Position numbers and translations under genes: made by a program. The notes under the pieces were generated by a model, which searched no databases, was not told the origin of the DNA, and worked only from the letters and a program-made list of their open reading frames with translations. A stretch of DNA of 43,418 nucleotides from an uncultured beta proteobacterium (lineage in GTDB: Bacteria; Pseudomonadota; Gammaproteobacteria; Burkholderiales; Burkholderiaceae), in assembly GCA_903892315.1 (NCBI GenBank), contig CAITHY010000150.1:1-43418 (forward strand), written 5' to 3'. Shown in pieces: positions 9,309 through 18,693 of this stretch. The stretch's first letter is position 1; each line of letters begins with the position of its first letter.

Positions 9309-10822
9309 ATATCGTCATTTTGGCTGCTGGGCAAGGAAAGCGGATGAAATCTGCCCTCCCCAAGGTACTGCAAACTCTCGCAGGAAAACCCCTGCTCCAG
9401 CACGTTCTCAATACCGCACTTTCACTACAAGATAAGAAGGCTAAATCTGGTCCTGTTGTAGTAGTTGGTCATGGCGCAGCAGATGTAAAAACATTCTTAG
9501 TAAATGCCAGCGAGGGAGATCCAAGCTTTGGCAAAGTAACAACAGCACTGCAGGCGGAACAAAAAGGAACCGGCCATGCACTACTGCAAGCCTTGCCTAA
9601 ATTGGATATTCATGAGCCAACCTTGGTTTTGTATGGCGATGTTCCTCTCACTACTAAAAAGACATTGACTAACTTGGCGAAGTTGGCTGATGGTGTTCGT
9701 GGTCAAGATAGTGCACTTGCGCTCCTCACGCAAAACCTCAGCAATCCGACTGGCTATGGCCGTATCGTGCGTGATGCTGACGGCTCTGTAAAAGAGATTG
9801 TTGAAGAGAAAGACGCAACGCCAGCGCAAAAACAAATTCAAGAAATTAATACCGGCATCATGGTATTGCCAACAAACTCATTAAAGAAGTGGCTCAAGTC
9901 TTTGCGTGCTAGCAATGCACAAGGTGAGTATTACTTGACTGATGTGATCGCCATGGCCGTTAAAGATGGCGTACCTATTCGTACTACGCAAGCGGATCAT
10001 GAGTTTGAAACTATCGGCGTCAATAGTCGTGATCAACTCGCTGCATTAGAACGCGTACATCAACTGAATATTGCCAATCAATTAATGGATGCAGGGGTAT
10101 CGCTTGCTGATCCTGCACGTATCGATGTGCGCGGTAGCCTGGAGTGCGGCACTGATGTCTCAATTGATGTTGGTTGTGTATTCGAAGGTCGTGTCACTTT
10201 AGATGCTGGCACGAAAGTTGGACCATATTGCATCGTTCGCAATAGCGTGATTGGTAAAGGTGTCTCTATTCATGCATATAGTCATGTGGATGGTGCAAAG
10301 GTGGGCAATCAATCGGTGATTGGTCCCTACGCTCGTTTGCGTCCAGGTGCGGATTTATCCAATGATGTGCATATTGGTAATTTCGTAGAAGTGAAGAACA
10401 GCAAAATTGCCGCCAATAGCAAAGCAAATCATTTAACTTATATTGGTGACTCTATTGTTGGTTCAAGAGTCAATATAGGTGCAGGCACCATTACCTGTAA
10501 CTACGACGGCGTTAACAAGCACCAGACCATTATTGAGGATGATGTTTTCATTGGTTCGGATACTCAGTTGGTTGCACCAGTGCGTGTTGGCCGTGGTGCA
10601 ACCTTGGGCGCAGGAACAACGCTCACCAAAGACGCTCCTGCCAACCAACTGACAGTATCTAGAGCAAAACAAATTTCTTTGCAGTGGCAGCGCCCTGTGA
10701 AGCAAGAAAAGAAGATGGCTTCGAAAAAGACGTCAGCAAAAAAAGCGGCAGCTAAAAAAGTTGCCGCTAAGAAGATGACCATAAAGAAGGTGGTCAAGAA
10801 AACTGCAGGGGGTAAAAAATAA
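9305..10822 (+). CDS. glmU: Bifunctional GlmU with lysine-rich tail
   Basis: GlmU acetylates glucosamine-1-phosphate and couples it to UTP, giving UDP-GlcNAc for peptidoglycan and lipopolysaccharide. The N-terminal pyrophosphorylase shows [17 protein letters not shown], and the C-terminal left-handed beta-helix has hexapeptide repeats and the [18 protein letters not shown] and [13 protein letters not shown] motifs. The usual length is about 455 residues, but this one has 505. The extra 40 residues (about 466-505) are rich in Lys, Ala, Val and Thr with many KK pairs, like a histone-H1-type tail. An internal in-frame ATG at 10715 would encode this tail alone. It overlaps ttcA by four bases and glmS by one (TAATG). 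Confidence 0.96.
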   Translation: MNIVILAAGQGKRMKSALPKVLQTLAGKPLLQHVLNTALSLQDKKAKSGPVVVVGHGAADVKTFLVNASEGDPSFGKVTTALQAEQKGTGHALLQALPKLDIHEPTLVLYGDVPLTTKKTLTNLAKLADGVRGQDSALALLTQNLSNPTGYGRIVRDADGSVKEIVEEKDATPAQKQIQEINTGIMVLPTNSLKKWLKSLRASNAQGEYYLTDVIAMAVKDGVPIRTTQADHEFETIGVNSRDQLAALERVHQLNIANQLMDAGVSLADPARIDVRGSLECGTDVSIDVGCVFEGRVTLDAGTKVGPYCIVRNSVIGKGVSIHAYSHVDGAKVGNQSVIGPYARLRPGADLSNDVHIGNFVEVKNSKIAANSKANHLTYIGDSIVGSRVNIGAGTITCNYDGVNKHQTIIEDDVFIGSDTQLVAPVRVGRGATLGAGTTLTKDAPANQLTVSRAKQISLQWQRPVKQEKKMASKKTSAKKAAAKKVAAKKMTIKKVVKKTAGGKK

Positions 10823-12654
10823 TGTGCGGTATTGTTGGCGCGGCCTCTCATAAAAATATTGTTGATGTTTTGGTTGAGGGCTTACGCCGCCTTGAGTACC
10901 GTGGTTATGACTCTTGTGGCTTTGCAGTAATCAATGGTGAGAATGCAAAGCACCCTATTGAAAGAGCTCGAACTACTGCACGTGTTTCTGAGTTGGGTGA
11001 GCAAGGTAAAGATTTCTTTGGCACCTTAGGTATTGCGCACACACGCTGGGCCACACACGGCAAGCCTGATACACAAAATGCACATCCACACACTTCTAAT
11101 GATTTAATTGCAGTTGTACATAACGGCATTATTGAGAACTATGAAGTTCTGCGCTCTGATTTAAAAGCTGCTGGATATGTATTTACCTCTGAGACAGATA
11201 CTGAAGTCATTGCCCACTTAATTCACCAGCAATATGTGGTTAGCGGTCAAAAAGATATTGCAGCATCGGTAAGAGCGGTGCTTCCTCAATTACATGGTGC
11301 ATACGCTATTGGTGTGATTGCACAAGATAATCCAAGTACTTTAGTAGGCGCTCGCGTTGGATCTCCTCTGGTGGTTGCTATCGGTGATCATGAGCACTTC
11401 TTGGCTTCTGATGCTTTAGCATTAGCGGGACGCGCTCATTCCATGATGTATTTGGAGGAGGGTGATATCGCCATTCTCAAGGCAGATGCCGTAGAGGTAA
11501 TTGATCAAGCGGGCAAGTCTGCCCAAAGGGAGCTCAAGCCTATGCCGGCACAGGCCGACTCGGTTGATCTCGGCCCTTATCAGCATTACATGCAAAAAGA
11601 AATCTTTGAGCAGCCTAGAGCCATTGGTGACACGCTTGCTAATATCACTGACTTTGGCCCTGAACTGTTTGAGGCTAAACCAGAAGACTGGAAAGCTTTC
11701 GAGCAAATTTTGATCTTGGCTTGCGGCACCAGTTACTACTCTGCATGTGTTGCTAAATATTGGCTAGAGGATATTGCTGGAATTCCAACTCAAGTAGAGA
11801 TTGCGAGTGAGTATCGCTATCGCACAACCGTACCTAATCCAAAAACATTGATAGTGGTGGTTTCACAATCAGGTGAGACAGCAGATACCTTGGCGGCATT
11901 ACGTCATGCCAAGAGCTTGGGTCATCACTTTACATTGGCTATATGTAACGTAGCTAGTAGCGCTATGGTTCGTGAAACTGATTGGCATTTCTTGACTAAG
12001 GCTGGTGCTGAAATCGGCGTTGCTTCAACTAAAGCATTTACTACGCAGCTTTTAGCGCTTTATCTCTTGGCCGTTTCGATTGCTAAACGTGATGGCAAAA
12101 TTTCTCCAGAAAAAGAGAAAGCGCTCCTGCGTGACTTGCGACATCTACCAAAAGCATTGCATGCGGTATTAGCGCTTGAGCCGCAAATCATTGCGTGGAG
12201 TGATGCTTTTGCCAAATGTGAAAATGCCCTATTCCTTGGCCGTGGAATGCACTACCCAATTGCGCTTGAAGGCGCATTAAAGCTCAAAGAGATTTCTTAT
12301 ATTCATGCTGAAGCTTACCCAGCTGGCGAGTTAAAGCATGGTCCGCTAGCTTTAGTAACAGACAAGATGCCAGTCGTTACTGTTGCACCAAATGACGCCT
12401 TGCTGGAGAAACTCAAATCCAATATGCAAGAAGTCAAAGCACGCGGTGGCAAGCTATATGTTTTTGCTGATCAAGATACTCACATCTCCACTAGTGAAGG
12501 TATCAATGTCATCAAGCTGCCTGAACACTACGGCAACCTCTCCCCTATATTGCACGTAGTTCCTCTACAGTTGTTGGCTTATCACACGGCCTGCGCACGC
12601 GGCACTGATGTCGATAAACCCAGAAATCTAGCAAAGAGCGTTACGGTTGAATAA
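10822..12654 (+). CDS. glmS: Glutamine--fructose-6-phosphate aminotransferase (isomerizing)
   Basis: GlmS makes glucosamine-6-phosphate from fructose-6-phosphate and glutamine, the entry to amino-sugar synthesis. The 610-residue protein begins MCGIVGAA, so the nucleophile Cys1 is exposed after Met removal. [11 protein letters not shown] and [10 protein letters not shown] mark the glutaminase domain. Two SIS domains follow (about 285-610), with [17 protein letters not shown] and ASTKAFTTQ, and the C-terminus ends [13 protein letters not shown] as expected. Its start overlaps the glmU stop. With glmU just before it, two steps of UDP-GlcNAc synthesis are coupled. No glmS ribozyme could fit, as there is no 5' gap. 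Confidence 0.97.
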   Translation: MCGIVGAASHKNIVDVLVEGLRRLEYRGYDSCGFAVINGENAKHPIERARTTARVSELGEQGKDFFGTLGIAHTRWATHGKPDTQNAHPHTSNDLIAVVHNGIIENYEVLRSDLKAAGYVFTSETDTEVIAHLIHQQYVVSGQKDIAASVRAVLPQLHGAYAIGVIAQDNPSTLVGARVGSPLVVAIGDHEHFLASDALALAGRAHSMMYLEEGDIAILKADAVEVIDQAGKSAQRELKPMPAQADSVDLGPYQHYMQKEIFEQPRAIGDTLANITDFGPELFEAKPEDWKAFEQILILACGTSYYSACVAKYWLEDIAGIPTQVEIASEYRYRTTVPNPKTLIVVVSQSGETADTLAALRHAKSLGHHFTLAICNVASSAMVRETDWHFLTKAGAEIGVASTKAFTTQLLALYLLAVSIAKRDGKISPEKEKALLRDLRHLPKALHAVLALEPQIIAWSDAFAKCENALFLGRGMHYPIALEGALKLKEISYIHAEAYPAGELKHGPLALVTDKMPVVTVAPNDALLEKLKSNMQEVKARGGKLYVFADQDTHISTSEGINVIKLPEHYGNLSPILHVVPLQLLAYHTACARGTDVDKPRNLAKSVTVE

Positions 12655-12666
12655 TTTTTCACCCGT

Positions 12667-12694
12667 TTGACATTCATCTCAAATAGTATAAAAA
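12667..12694 (+). promoter_or_regulatory. Candidate sigma-70 promoter for the RND operon
   Basis: A perfect -35 hexamer TTGACA (12667-12672) is followed after 16 bases by an AT-rich -10-like TAAAAA (12689-12694), just after glmS ends. Transcription would start near 12701. The -10 match is weak, so this is a suggestion only. Confidence 0.4.
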
Positions 12695-12706
12695 ATTCAT
12701 CAGGTA

Positions 12707-12732
12707 AATCAGGGCTTTACGAAGCCCTGATT
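12707..12732 (+). terminator. Strong hairpin after glmS (terminator or leader stem)
   Basis: AATCAGGGCTT (12707-12717) pairs perfectly with AAGCCCTGATT (12722-12732) around the loop TACG, an 11-base-pair stem. The downstream sequence GCATTTCTGTG has only a weak T-run, so termination may be inefficient. Because a candidate promoter lies just upstream, the hairpin could instead be in the 5' leader of the efflux operon mRNA. Confidence 0.6.
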
Positions 12733-12752
12733 GCATTTCTGTGTTCAAATAA

Positions 12753-12766
12753 CTCTTGTAAAAGAG
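12753..12766 (+). promoter_or_regulatory. Small hairpin covering the RND operon ribosome binding site
   Basis: CTCTT (12753-12757) can pair with AAGAG (12762-12766) around GTAA. AAGAGG (12762-12767) is the likely Shine-Dalgarno for the outer-membrane factor gene, so the hairpin would partly hide it. The stem is only five base pairs and may be chance. Confidence 0.25.
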
Positions 12767-12783
12767 GATATTTGTTGCAATCT

Positions 12784-14322
12784 ATGTTTCTGTCGATACC
12801 CCTGCTGCCCCGTTCTTATTTGCTTGTGCTGATTTGTGCAGGTGTACTTTCTGCGTGCGCAGTTGGGCCAGACTTTAAGCAGCCCGAAGCGCCCAAGACC
12901 TCTTCTTATACAGAAACCCCATTAACGAAGACGCTCACTACTGCACCTGGCGTGCCAGGCGGCACGAGTCAAGAGTTTGTTGAGGGTGCAGATATAGAGG
13001 CGCAATGGTGGGAGCTTTATAAATCTCCCGAGCTTGATGCCCTTATCAAAAAAGCGCTTGAGCAGAATCCAAATTTAGGCGCAGCAGACGCAGCATTGCG
13101 GGCTGCCCAAGAAAATGTCAACGCACAGATTGGCGGCCAGTACTTTCCAGCAATTGGTCTTGGTGCAAACGCCATAAGACAGAAACAGCCGTCAGCCGTA
13201 TATGGCATGAATTATGGTTCCGATACTTACAACCTCTACAACACCACAGTGAATGTGACTTATAAGTTGGATGTATTTGGTGGGGCTCGTAGAGCAGTTG
13301 AAGGCGCGCGTGCACAGGCAGAGGTTGCACAGTTTCAATTAGAGGGCGCTTATCTTTCGTTAACGGCTAACGTAGTGACGAGTGCCGTGAAAGAGGCCGC
13401 ACTGCGTGCGCAGATGCAAGCCACAGAAGAAATTCTGAAAGCCCAAACGAATCTTGCCGAAGTAACTGAGAAGCAGTTAATCATTGGTACGGTTTCAAAA
13501 GTAGATGTCACTTCACAGAGAGCCTTGGTATCGAATTCTCAAGTAGATCTTTTTAATTACGAAAGAAACCTTGCATTTGCACGTAATCAATTAGCAGTAT
13601 TGGTTGGTGAAATTCCAAGTAATGCCAATATTGCAAAGTTTGATCTGGCCAATTTACATTTGCCAGATAAGCTGCCTCTATCGATACCATCAAGCCTGGT
13701 GCGGCAACGTCCTGATGTGCGGGCGGCTGAAGCCCAGTTAAAAGCTCAAAATGCTTTCGTGGGTGTTGCAACAGCAAACTTATTGCCGCAATTTAATATC
13801 ACGGGAGCTATTGGTGCGGCCGCGCTGACATCTAACGGACTGTTTGGGCCGAACTCTGCCTTATGGAGTTTGGGTGGAGGCATCTTGCAGCCTTTATTCC
13901 AGGGTGGTGCATTGCTGGCACAACGTCGTGGAGCCATTGCAAACTATGAGCAAGCCGCATTTCAATATCAGGCAACTGTCTTAAACGCATTCCAAGAAGT
14001 TGCTAATTCCTTGCGCGCACTAGAAACCGGCGCTCAAGCACTCAAAGCGGCATCAGACGCAGAACGTTATGCCTACGAAACTCTAGACTTAGTGCAACAA
14101 CAGTACAAACTTGGCACAGCCAGTTACTTAGCAGTGCTTTATTACCAAAATCAATATCAACAAGCAAAAGTGAAATCGGTTGCAGCACAAGCAACTCGCT
14201 TCTCAGATACGGCAGCCTTATTTGCAGCATTGGGTGGCGGCTGGTGGAATCGTGAAGGCCCTGCTTTTAAACCAAAAGACATAGCGAACAAAGATCAAAA
14301 TGAAACTTCTGGAAAAAATTAA
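12784..14322 (+). CDS. RND efflux outer-membrane factor lipoprotein (OprM/NodT type)
   Basis: This is the outer-membrane channel of a tripartite efflux pump. From the ATG at 12784 it has 512 residues: a lipoprotein signal peptide with lipobox LSAC, then the CAVGPDFKQPEAP start typical of OprM-type proteins, QWWELYKSPELDALI, and two repeated helical halves forming the periplasmic tunnel. LRQRPDVRAAEAQL, written here as VRQRPDVRAAEAQL, is a family hallmark. The frame is open back to 12667, but that extension lacks a signal. TTG codons at 12772 and 12775 sit at better distance from AAGAGG, so the exact start is uncertain. The adaptor gene begins 23 bases inside its 3' end. Confidence 0.92.
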   Translation: MFLSIPLLPRSYLLVLICAGVLSACAVGPDFKQPEAPKTSSYTETPLTKTLTTAPGVPGGTSQEFVEGADIEAQWWELYKSPELDALIKKALEQNPNLGAADAALRAAQENVNAQIGGQYFPAIGLGANAIRQKQPSAVYGMNYGSDTYNLYNTTVNVTYKLDVFGGARRAVEGARAQAEVAQFQLEGAYLSLTANVVTSAVKEAALRAQMQATEEILKAQTNLAEVTEKQLIIGTVSKVDVTSQRALVSNSQVDLFNYERNLAFARNQLAVLVGEIPSNANIAKFDLANLHLPDKLPLSIPSSLVRQRPDVRAAEAQLKAQNAFVGVATANLLPQFNITGAIGAAALTSNGLFGPNSALWSLGGGILQPLFQGGALLAQRRGAIANYEQAAFQYQATVLNAFQEVANSLRALETGAQALKAASDAERYAYETLDLVQQQYKLGTASYLAVLYYQNQYQQAKVKSVAAQATRFSDTAALFAALGGGWWNREGPAFKPKDIANKDQNETSGKN

Positions 14323-15631
14323 GAACAAGCTTATTGCATGGGTTCTTGCCTTGTGGGCATGGATGCAACGTAAAGCAATTGAATGGAAATTGCGCGAGAG
14401 AGCAATTGCTCTTTGGGAAAAGGCTAAAGCCTTTTGGGCGCGTATGGGTCAGAAGTGGCGCGGTACCAAAGCTCATGACAAGCTCATGGCGATGGAGCCC
14501 TTGCAACGTCGTATGACCATCATGCTTTGTGGCGTATTTTTATTGTTAGGTTTGATTTTTGCATTTAATCAGCTGAAGACCTTCATGATTAAGCATTTCA
14601 TTGCGGGTATGGGATTGCCTCCTGCAACGGTATCCACCATGGTAATTGCTAATGCAGAGTGGCAGCCAAAGTTAACCAGCGTAGGTAATGTTCGTGCATT
14701 TAGGGGTGTTGACCTCAGTACTGAGATTGGTGGCTTAGTACAGAGTGTGCCCGTAAAGTCAGGTCAAGATGTTAAAGAGGGGGAACTCCTCATTAAATTA
14801 AATGATGCATCTGATGTCGCTCAGCTGAATTCTTTAAAGGCAATGTCTGATCTAGCCAAAGTCATTAATGAGCGTGATAGACAACAGTTAGCTATTCAAG
14901 CAATTAGTAAGAACGTATTTGATACGAGTGCTGCTGATTCGAAATCAAAGCAAGCGCAAGTTGAGCAGCAAACAGCTTTGGTAGCAAAGAAAAATCTCAA
15001 AGCGCCATTTAGTGGTCGTGTAGGCATTGTGTCTATTAACCCAGGACAGTACGTAAATCCTGGCGATAAGTTGCTAACACTACAAACCTTAGATCCTATT
15101 TTTGTGGATTTCAACTTGCCGCAAAATAACGCTGAGCTCATTCAGGTTGGGCAGGAGGTTGTTGTTACCACTGATGCATTTAAGGACGCGAGCTTCACAG
15201 GTAAGATTACTGCGATTAGTCCAAAGGTCGATACTAATACCCGCAATATTCAAGTGGAAGCGCAACTCGCCAATCCGGATAAGAAAATTCTGCCAGGCAT
15301 GTTTGCTAATGTGAATATCAAGCTAGGCGATCAAGTGAAATACTTGACCTTACCGCAGACAGCGGTGACCTATAACCCATATGGATCAACAGTCTTTATT
15401 GCTAAACCTACTGGCAAGAAGGATAAGCAAGGCAATCCAGCGCTTGAGGCGCAACAGGTATTTGTAACCACTGGATTGACTCGTGGTGATCAAGTAGCTA
15501 TTTTGAAGGGCATTGATGAAGGTGCAACGGTGGTTACTAGTGGCCAGTTGAAGCTCAAAAATGGTACACCGCTGATTATCAATAACAAGGTGCAGCCAGC
15601 AAACTCGCCTGATCCAAAGCCGCAGGAATAA
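14300..15631 (+). CDS. RND efflux periplasmic adaptor (membrane fusion protein)
   Basis: The adaptor joins the inner-membrane pump to the outer-membrane factor. The 443-residue frame has a lipoyl-like domain (VQSVPVKSGQDVKEGELLIKLN), a short alpha-hairpin, a second lipoyl half with APFSGRVGIVSINPGQYVNPGDKL, a beta-barrel and the membrane-proximal domain, matching the MexH-like group. The single membrane helix is at about 73-89, preceded by an unusual 72-residue basic N-terminus containing seven Trp residues in the first 53. In-frame ATGs at 14486 and 14492 would remove most of this. No strong ribosome binding site favours either choice. It overlaps the outer-membrane factor by 23 bases and ends 7 bases before the pump gene. 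Confidence 0.9.
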   Translation: MKLLEKIKNKLIAWVLALWAWMQRKAIEWKLRERAIALWEKAKAFWARMGQKWRGTKAHDKLMAMEPLQRRMTIMLCGVFLLLGLIFAFNQLKTFMIKHFIAGMGLPPATVSTMVIANAEWQPKLTSVGNVRAFRGVDLSTEIGGLVQSVPVKSGQDVKEGELLIKLNDASDVAQLNSLKAMSDLAKVINERDRQQLAIQAISKNVFDTSAADSKSKQAQVEQQTALVAKKNLKAPFSGRVGIVSINPGQYVNPGDKLLTLQTLDPIFVDFNLPQNNAELIQVGQEVVVTTDAFKDASFTGKITAISPKVDTNTRNIQVEAQLANPDKKILPGMFANVNIKLGDQVKYLTLPQTAVTYNPYGSTVFIAKPTGKKDKQGNPALEAQQVFVTTGLTRGDQVAILKGIDEGATVVTSGQLKLKNGTPLIINNKVQPANSPDPKPQE

Positions 15632-15638
15632 ATAGCAG

Positions 15639-18600
15639 ATGAATTGGACTGATATATTCATCCGCAGGCCAGTACTCTCCATGGTGGTGAGCGCTCTGGT
15701 TTTGATCTTTGGTCTGAAGGCAATGGGTTCTTTGCCTGTCAATCAATATCCGCAAACGCAAAATGCGATTGTGACAATTACTACAGCCTACTATGGTGCC
15801 GATCCTGAAACGATTGCAGGCTTTATTACTCAGCCTCTAGAAGCATCTATAGCTCAGGCTCAAGGTATTGATTACCTATCTTCTACTAGCGTGAGTGGAG
15901 TCTCCACCATTACTGCAACGCTCAAGCTGAACTATGATTCAAACGCAGCCTTAACCCAGATACAGACTCAAATTAGTGCGGTTAAGAATCAATTGCCACC
16001 TCAAGCGCAGCAGCCGATTTTGACGGTGCAGGTGGGCCAGTCCACTGCTGCGATGTATATGGGTTTTTATAGCGATGAGATCCCAAACAATGCCATTACC
16101 GACTATCTATTGCGTGTTGTAAAGCCAAAGCTGGACTCTGTTGAGGGGGTTCAAAACGCTGAGATTACTGGAGGAAGAAAATTTGCCTTACGCGCTTGGT
16201 TAGATCGCGAAAAGATGGCTGGCCTTGGTGTGGGTGCTGATGATGTCTACAGTGCCATGTCAGCCAACAATTACCTTTCAGCGGTTGGAAGCACTAAAGG
16301 CGAGATGGTTTCAGTCGATTTAGTTGCTGGCACCGACTTACACACTCTGGATGAGTTTCGCAAGTTAGTCGTTAAAAACGATGGCGTGAATATTGTCTAT
16401 TTAGACCAAGTGGCTAATGTCACCATGGGATCTGAAGACTACAACACGAACGTTGCTTTTAGCGGTAAGAGGTCAGTCTTTATTGCTATTAAGGTTGCAC
16501 CGCAAGCTAATCTATTAGACGTGGCGCAACGAGTTCGTGATGTAGTGCCCGATATTCAGAAGCAATTGCCAATCGGCATGACTGGCAAGGTTGTTTATGA
16601 CTCCACTAAATTTATTACCAGCTCTATTGATGAAGTGATTTCTACTTTATTAGAGGCTTTGGTAATTGTGACTGTGGTGATCTACCTCTTCTTGGGTAGT
16701 GCTCGTGCGGTCGCTGTTCCAGTGATTGCAATGCCTTTATCGCTGATTGGCACTTTCTTTCTCATGCAGGTTCTCGGTTATTCGATTAACTTACTGACTC
16801 TCTTGGCTTTGGTATTAGCAATTGGATTGGTGGTGGACGATGCCATCATCGTGGTGGAAAACGTTGACCGTCACATGAAAGAAGGCAAGTCTCCTCTGGA
16901 GGCGTCTTTAATTGCTGCACGCGAATTAGGTGGCCCTATTTTGGCAATGACGGTAGTGCTGATTGCGGTGTATATCCCTATTGGCTTTCAGGGCGGTCTG
17001 ACAGGAGCACTCTTTACTGAGTTTGCCTTTACTTTGGCTAGTGCAGTAGCCGTTTCGGGCTTGATTGCTTTGACGCTTTCCCCAATGATGTGCTCTCGCA
17101 TTTTTACAGAAGAGCAAGAGGCTTCCCCTTTTGTGCAAAAGATTGATCGTATTTTTGAGAAGGTACATCACAGCTATCAAACTACTTTGCGTGATTTGCT
17201 AAGCACTTGGCAGGTTATCATCGTGATGGGGGTTATCTTACTGGGTGGGGTAGCTTATTTGTATTCAACTGCACGTGCTGAATTGGCGCCAACCGAAGAC
17301 CAAGGTATTGTTTTGATGCAAGCATCAGGACCTCCCAACAGTACGGTTACACAAATGCAGACTTATGCAGATCAAATCTACGCAATTGCTGCTGCAGAAC
17401 CAGAATACGAGCAAGCTTTCCAGATTACGAGTCCAACTTCGAGCTTTGGCGGTATCTTGCTTAAAGACTGGGGTGAGCGCAGTCGTAATGCAACTAGCTT
17501 CCAAGAAGATATGCAGCAAAAGTGGAACTCTATTGCGGGCGCACGCGTGGCCGCCTTCCAGTTTCCGGCCTTGCCGGGTGCGCAGGGCCTGCCTGTGCAA
17601 GTAGTCATTAACACAACGGAATCTTATGCGGCGTTAAATGAAGTCTCCCAAGCGGTGCTTGATAAAGCGCGCCGCAGTGGCAATTTCTTCTTTGTGGATT
17701 CTGATCTGAAGATTGATAAGCCACAAGATGTATTAGAAATTGATCGAGAAAAAGTCGCTGCCTTGGGCATGACTCAGCAACAAGTCGGCGCCGCTTTATC
17801 TGCTGCTTTAGGTGGCGGGTATGTGAATTACTTCTCGGTTGCCGGACGCTCTTATCGTGTGATTCCACAAGTGAAGCAAGTAGATCGTCTAAATCCAGAT
17901 CAAATATTGGATTACTACATTCGCACGCCAAGTGGTGCGATGGTCCAGGCGCGCACTATTGCAACCATTAAGCAAAGAGTTGTGCCGCAGTCTATCAATC
18001 ACTTTCAGCAATTGAATTCAGCAACGATTTCTGGGGTGAGTACCCCGTTTATTTCACAAGCCGGTTTATTGGAGTACATGCGCCAGACTCTGAAAGAGGT
18101 AGCACCCAATGGTTACACCATGGACTATGCAGGCCCATCACGCCAATTTATGGCTGAATCTGGTGGGTTCCTAGTCACCATGTTCTTTGCGATCTTGATT
18201 GTTTTCTTAGTACTTGCTGCGCAGTTTGAAAGCTTCCGTGACCCGATCGTGATTTTGGTTTCTGTGCCCCTAGCCTTATTTGGTGCCTTGATTTTTATTA
18301 ATTTGGGATTCACCACCTTAAACGTCTATACCCAGGTTGGCTTGGTCACTCTGATGGGCTTAATTAGTAAGCATGGTATTTTGATTGTGGAGTTTGCCAA
18401 TGAACTTCAAGAGGCGGGGCGAAGTAAGCTCGATGCCATTGTTGAGGCGAGTAGCGTTCGTTTGCGACCTATTTTGATGACGACTGCCGCGATGGTACTG
18501 GGCGTGCTGCCTTTGGTGATTGCTTCTGGGGCGGGTGCCGCAGGACGTAAATCCATGGGCATTGTGATTTTCACTGGCCTATCAATTGGTACGCTGTTTA

Positions 18601-18674
18601 CACTCTTCGTAGTGCCAGCAATGTACTTATTCATTGGTGCTGATCACCACGCTAAGAAGTTTAAGCAGCAGTGA
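15639..18674 (+). CDS. RND multidrug efflux permease (AcrB/MexI-like)
   Basis: This is the proton-driven inner-membrane pump of the tripartite system. The 1011-residue protein opens with MNWTDIFIRRPVLSMVV, as in HAE1-type pumps, and has two repeats of six transmembrane helices with large periplasmic loops. Proton-relay residues are visible: Asp400 and Asp401 in GLVVDDAIIVVENV (helix 4) and Lys911 in LMGLISKHGILIVEFANEL (helix 10). It resembles MexI/MexW-like pumps more than AcrB in sequence, by eye. The substrate cannot be read from sequence. No TetR, MarR or two-component regulator adjoins the operon. It is convergent with the GST gene, with a 19-base gap. Confidence 0.95.
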   Translation: MNWTDIFIRRPVLSMVVSALVLIFGLKAMGSLPVNQYPQTQNAIVTITTAYYGADPETIAGFITQPLEASIAQAQGIDYLSSTSVSGVSTITATLKLNYDSNAALTQIQTQISAVKNQLPPQAQQPILTVQVGQSTAAMYMGFYSDEIPNNAITDYLLRVVKPKLDSVEGVQNAEITGGRKFALRAWLDREKMAGLGVGADDVYSAMSANNYLSAVGSTKGEMVSVDLVAGTDLHTLDEFRKLVVKNDGVNIVYLDQVANVTMGSEDYNTNVAFSGKRSVFIAIKVAPQANLLDVAQRVRDVVPDIQKQLPIGMTGKVVYDSTKFITSSIDEVISTLLEALVIVTVVIYLFLGSARAVAVPVIAMPLSLIGTFFLMQVLGYSINLLTLLALVLAIGLVVDDAIIVVENVDRHMKEGKSPLEASLIAARELGGPILAMTVVLIAVYIPIGFQGGLTGALFTEFAFTLASAVAVSGLIALTLSPMMCSRIFTEEQEASPFVQKIDRIFEKVHHSYQTTLRDLLSTWQVIIVMGVILLGGVAYLYSTARAELAPTEDQGIVLMQASGPPNSTVTQMQTYADQIYAIAAAEPEYEQAFQITSPTSSFGGILLKDWGERSRNATSFQEDMQQKWNSIAGARVAAFQFPALPGAQGLPVQVVINTTESYAALNEVSQAVLDKARRSGNFFFVDSDLKIDKPQDVLEIDREKVAALGMTQQQVGAALSAALGGGYVNYFSVAGRSYRVIPQVKQVDRLNPDQILDYYIRTPSGAMVQARTIATIKQRVVPQSINHFQQLNSATISGVSTPFISQAGLLEYMRQTLKEVAPNGYTMDYAGPSRQFMAESGGFLVTMFFAILIVFLVLAAQFESFRDPIVILVSVPLALFGALIFINLGFTTLNVYTQVGLVTLMGLISKHGILIVEFANELQEAGRSKLDAIVEASSVRLRPILMTTAAMVLGVLPLVIASGAGAAGRKSMGIVIFTGLSIGTLFTLFVVPAMYLFIGADHHAKKFKQQ

Positions 18675-18693
18675 ACGATTCAAGGCGAAAAAA

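Noticed and set aside
10564..10851. Minus-strand frame with a Phe/Ala-rich hydrophobic run that looks like a membrane segment
   Set aside because: It is the antisense of the lysine codons in the GlmU tail and the start of glmS; the hydrophobicity is a by-product of AAA and AAG codons. It has no family signature.
12667..12783. N-terminal extension of the outer-membrane factor from TTG 12667
   Set aside because: It would put 39 residues before the lipoprotein signal peptide and run through a strong hairpin; the same TTG is part of a likely -35 element.
17365..17931. Several overlapping open frames on both strands inside the RND pump gene
   Set aside because: They show no family motifs or ribosome binding sites and lie within a fully conserved pump coding region.
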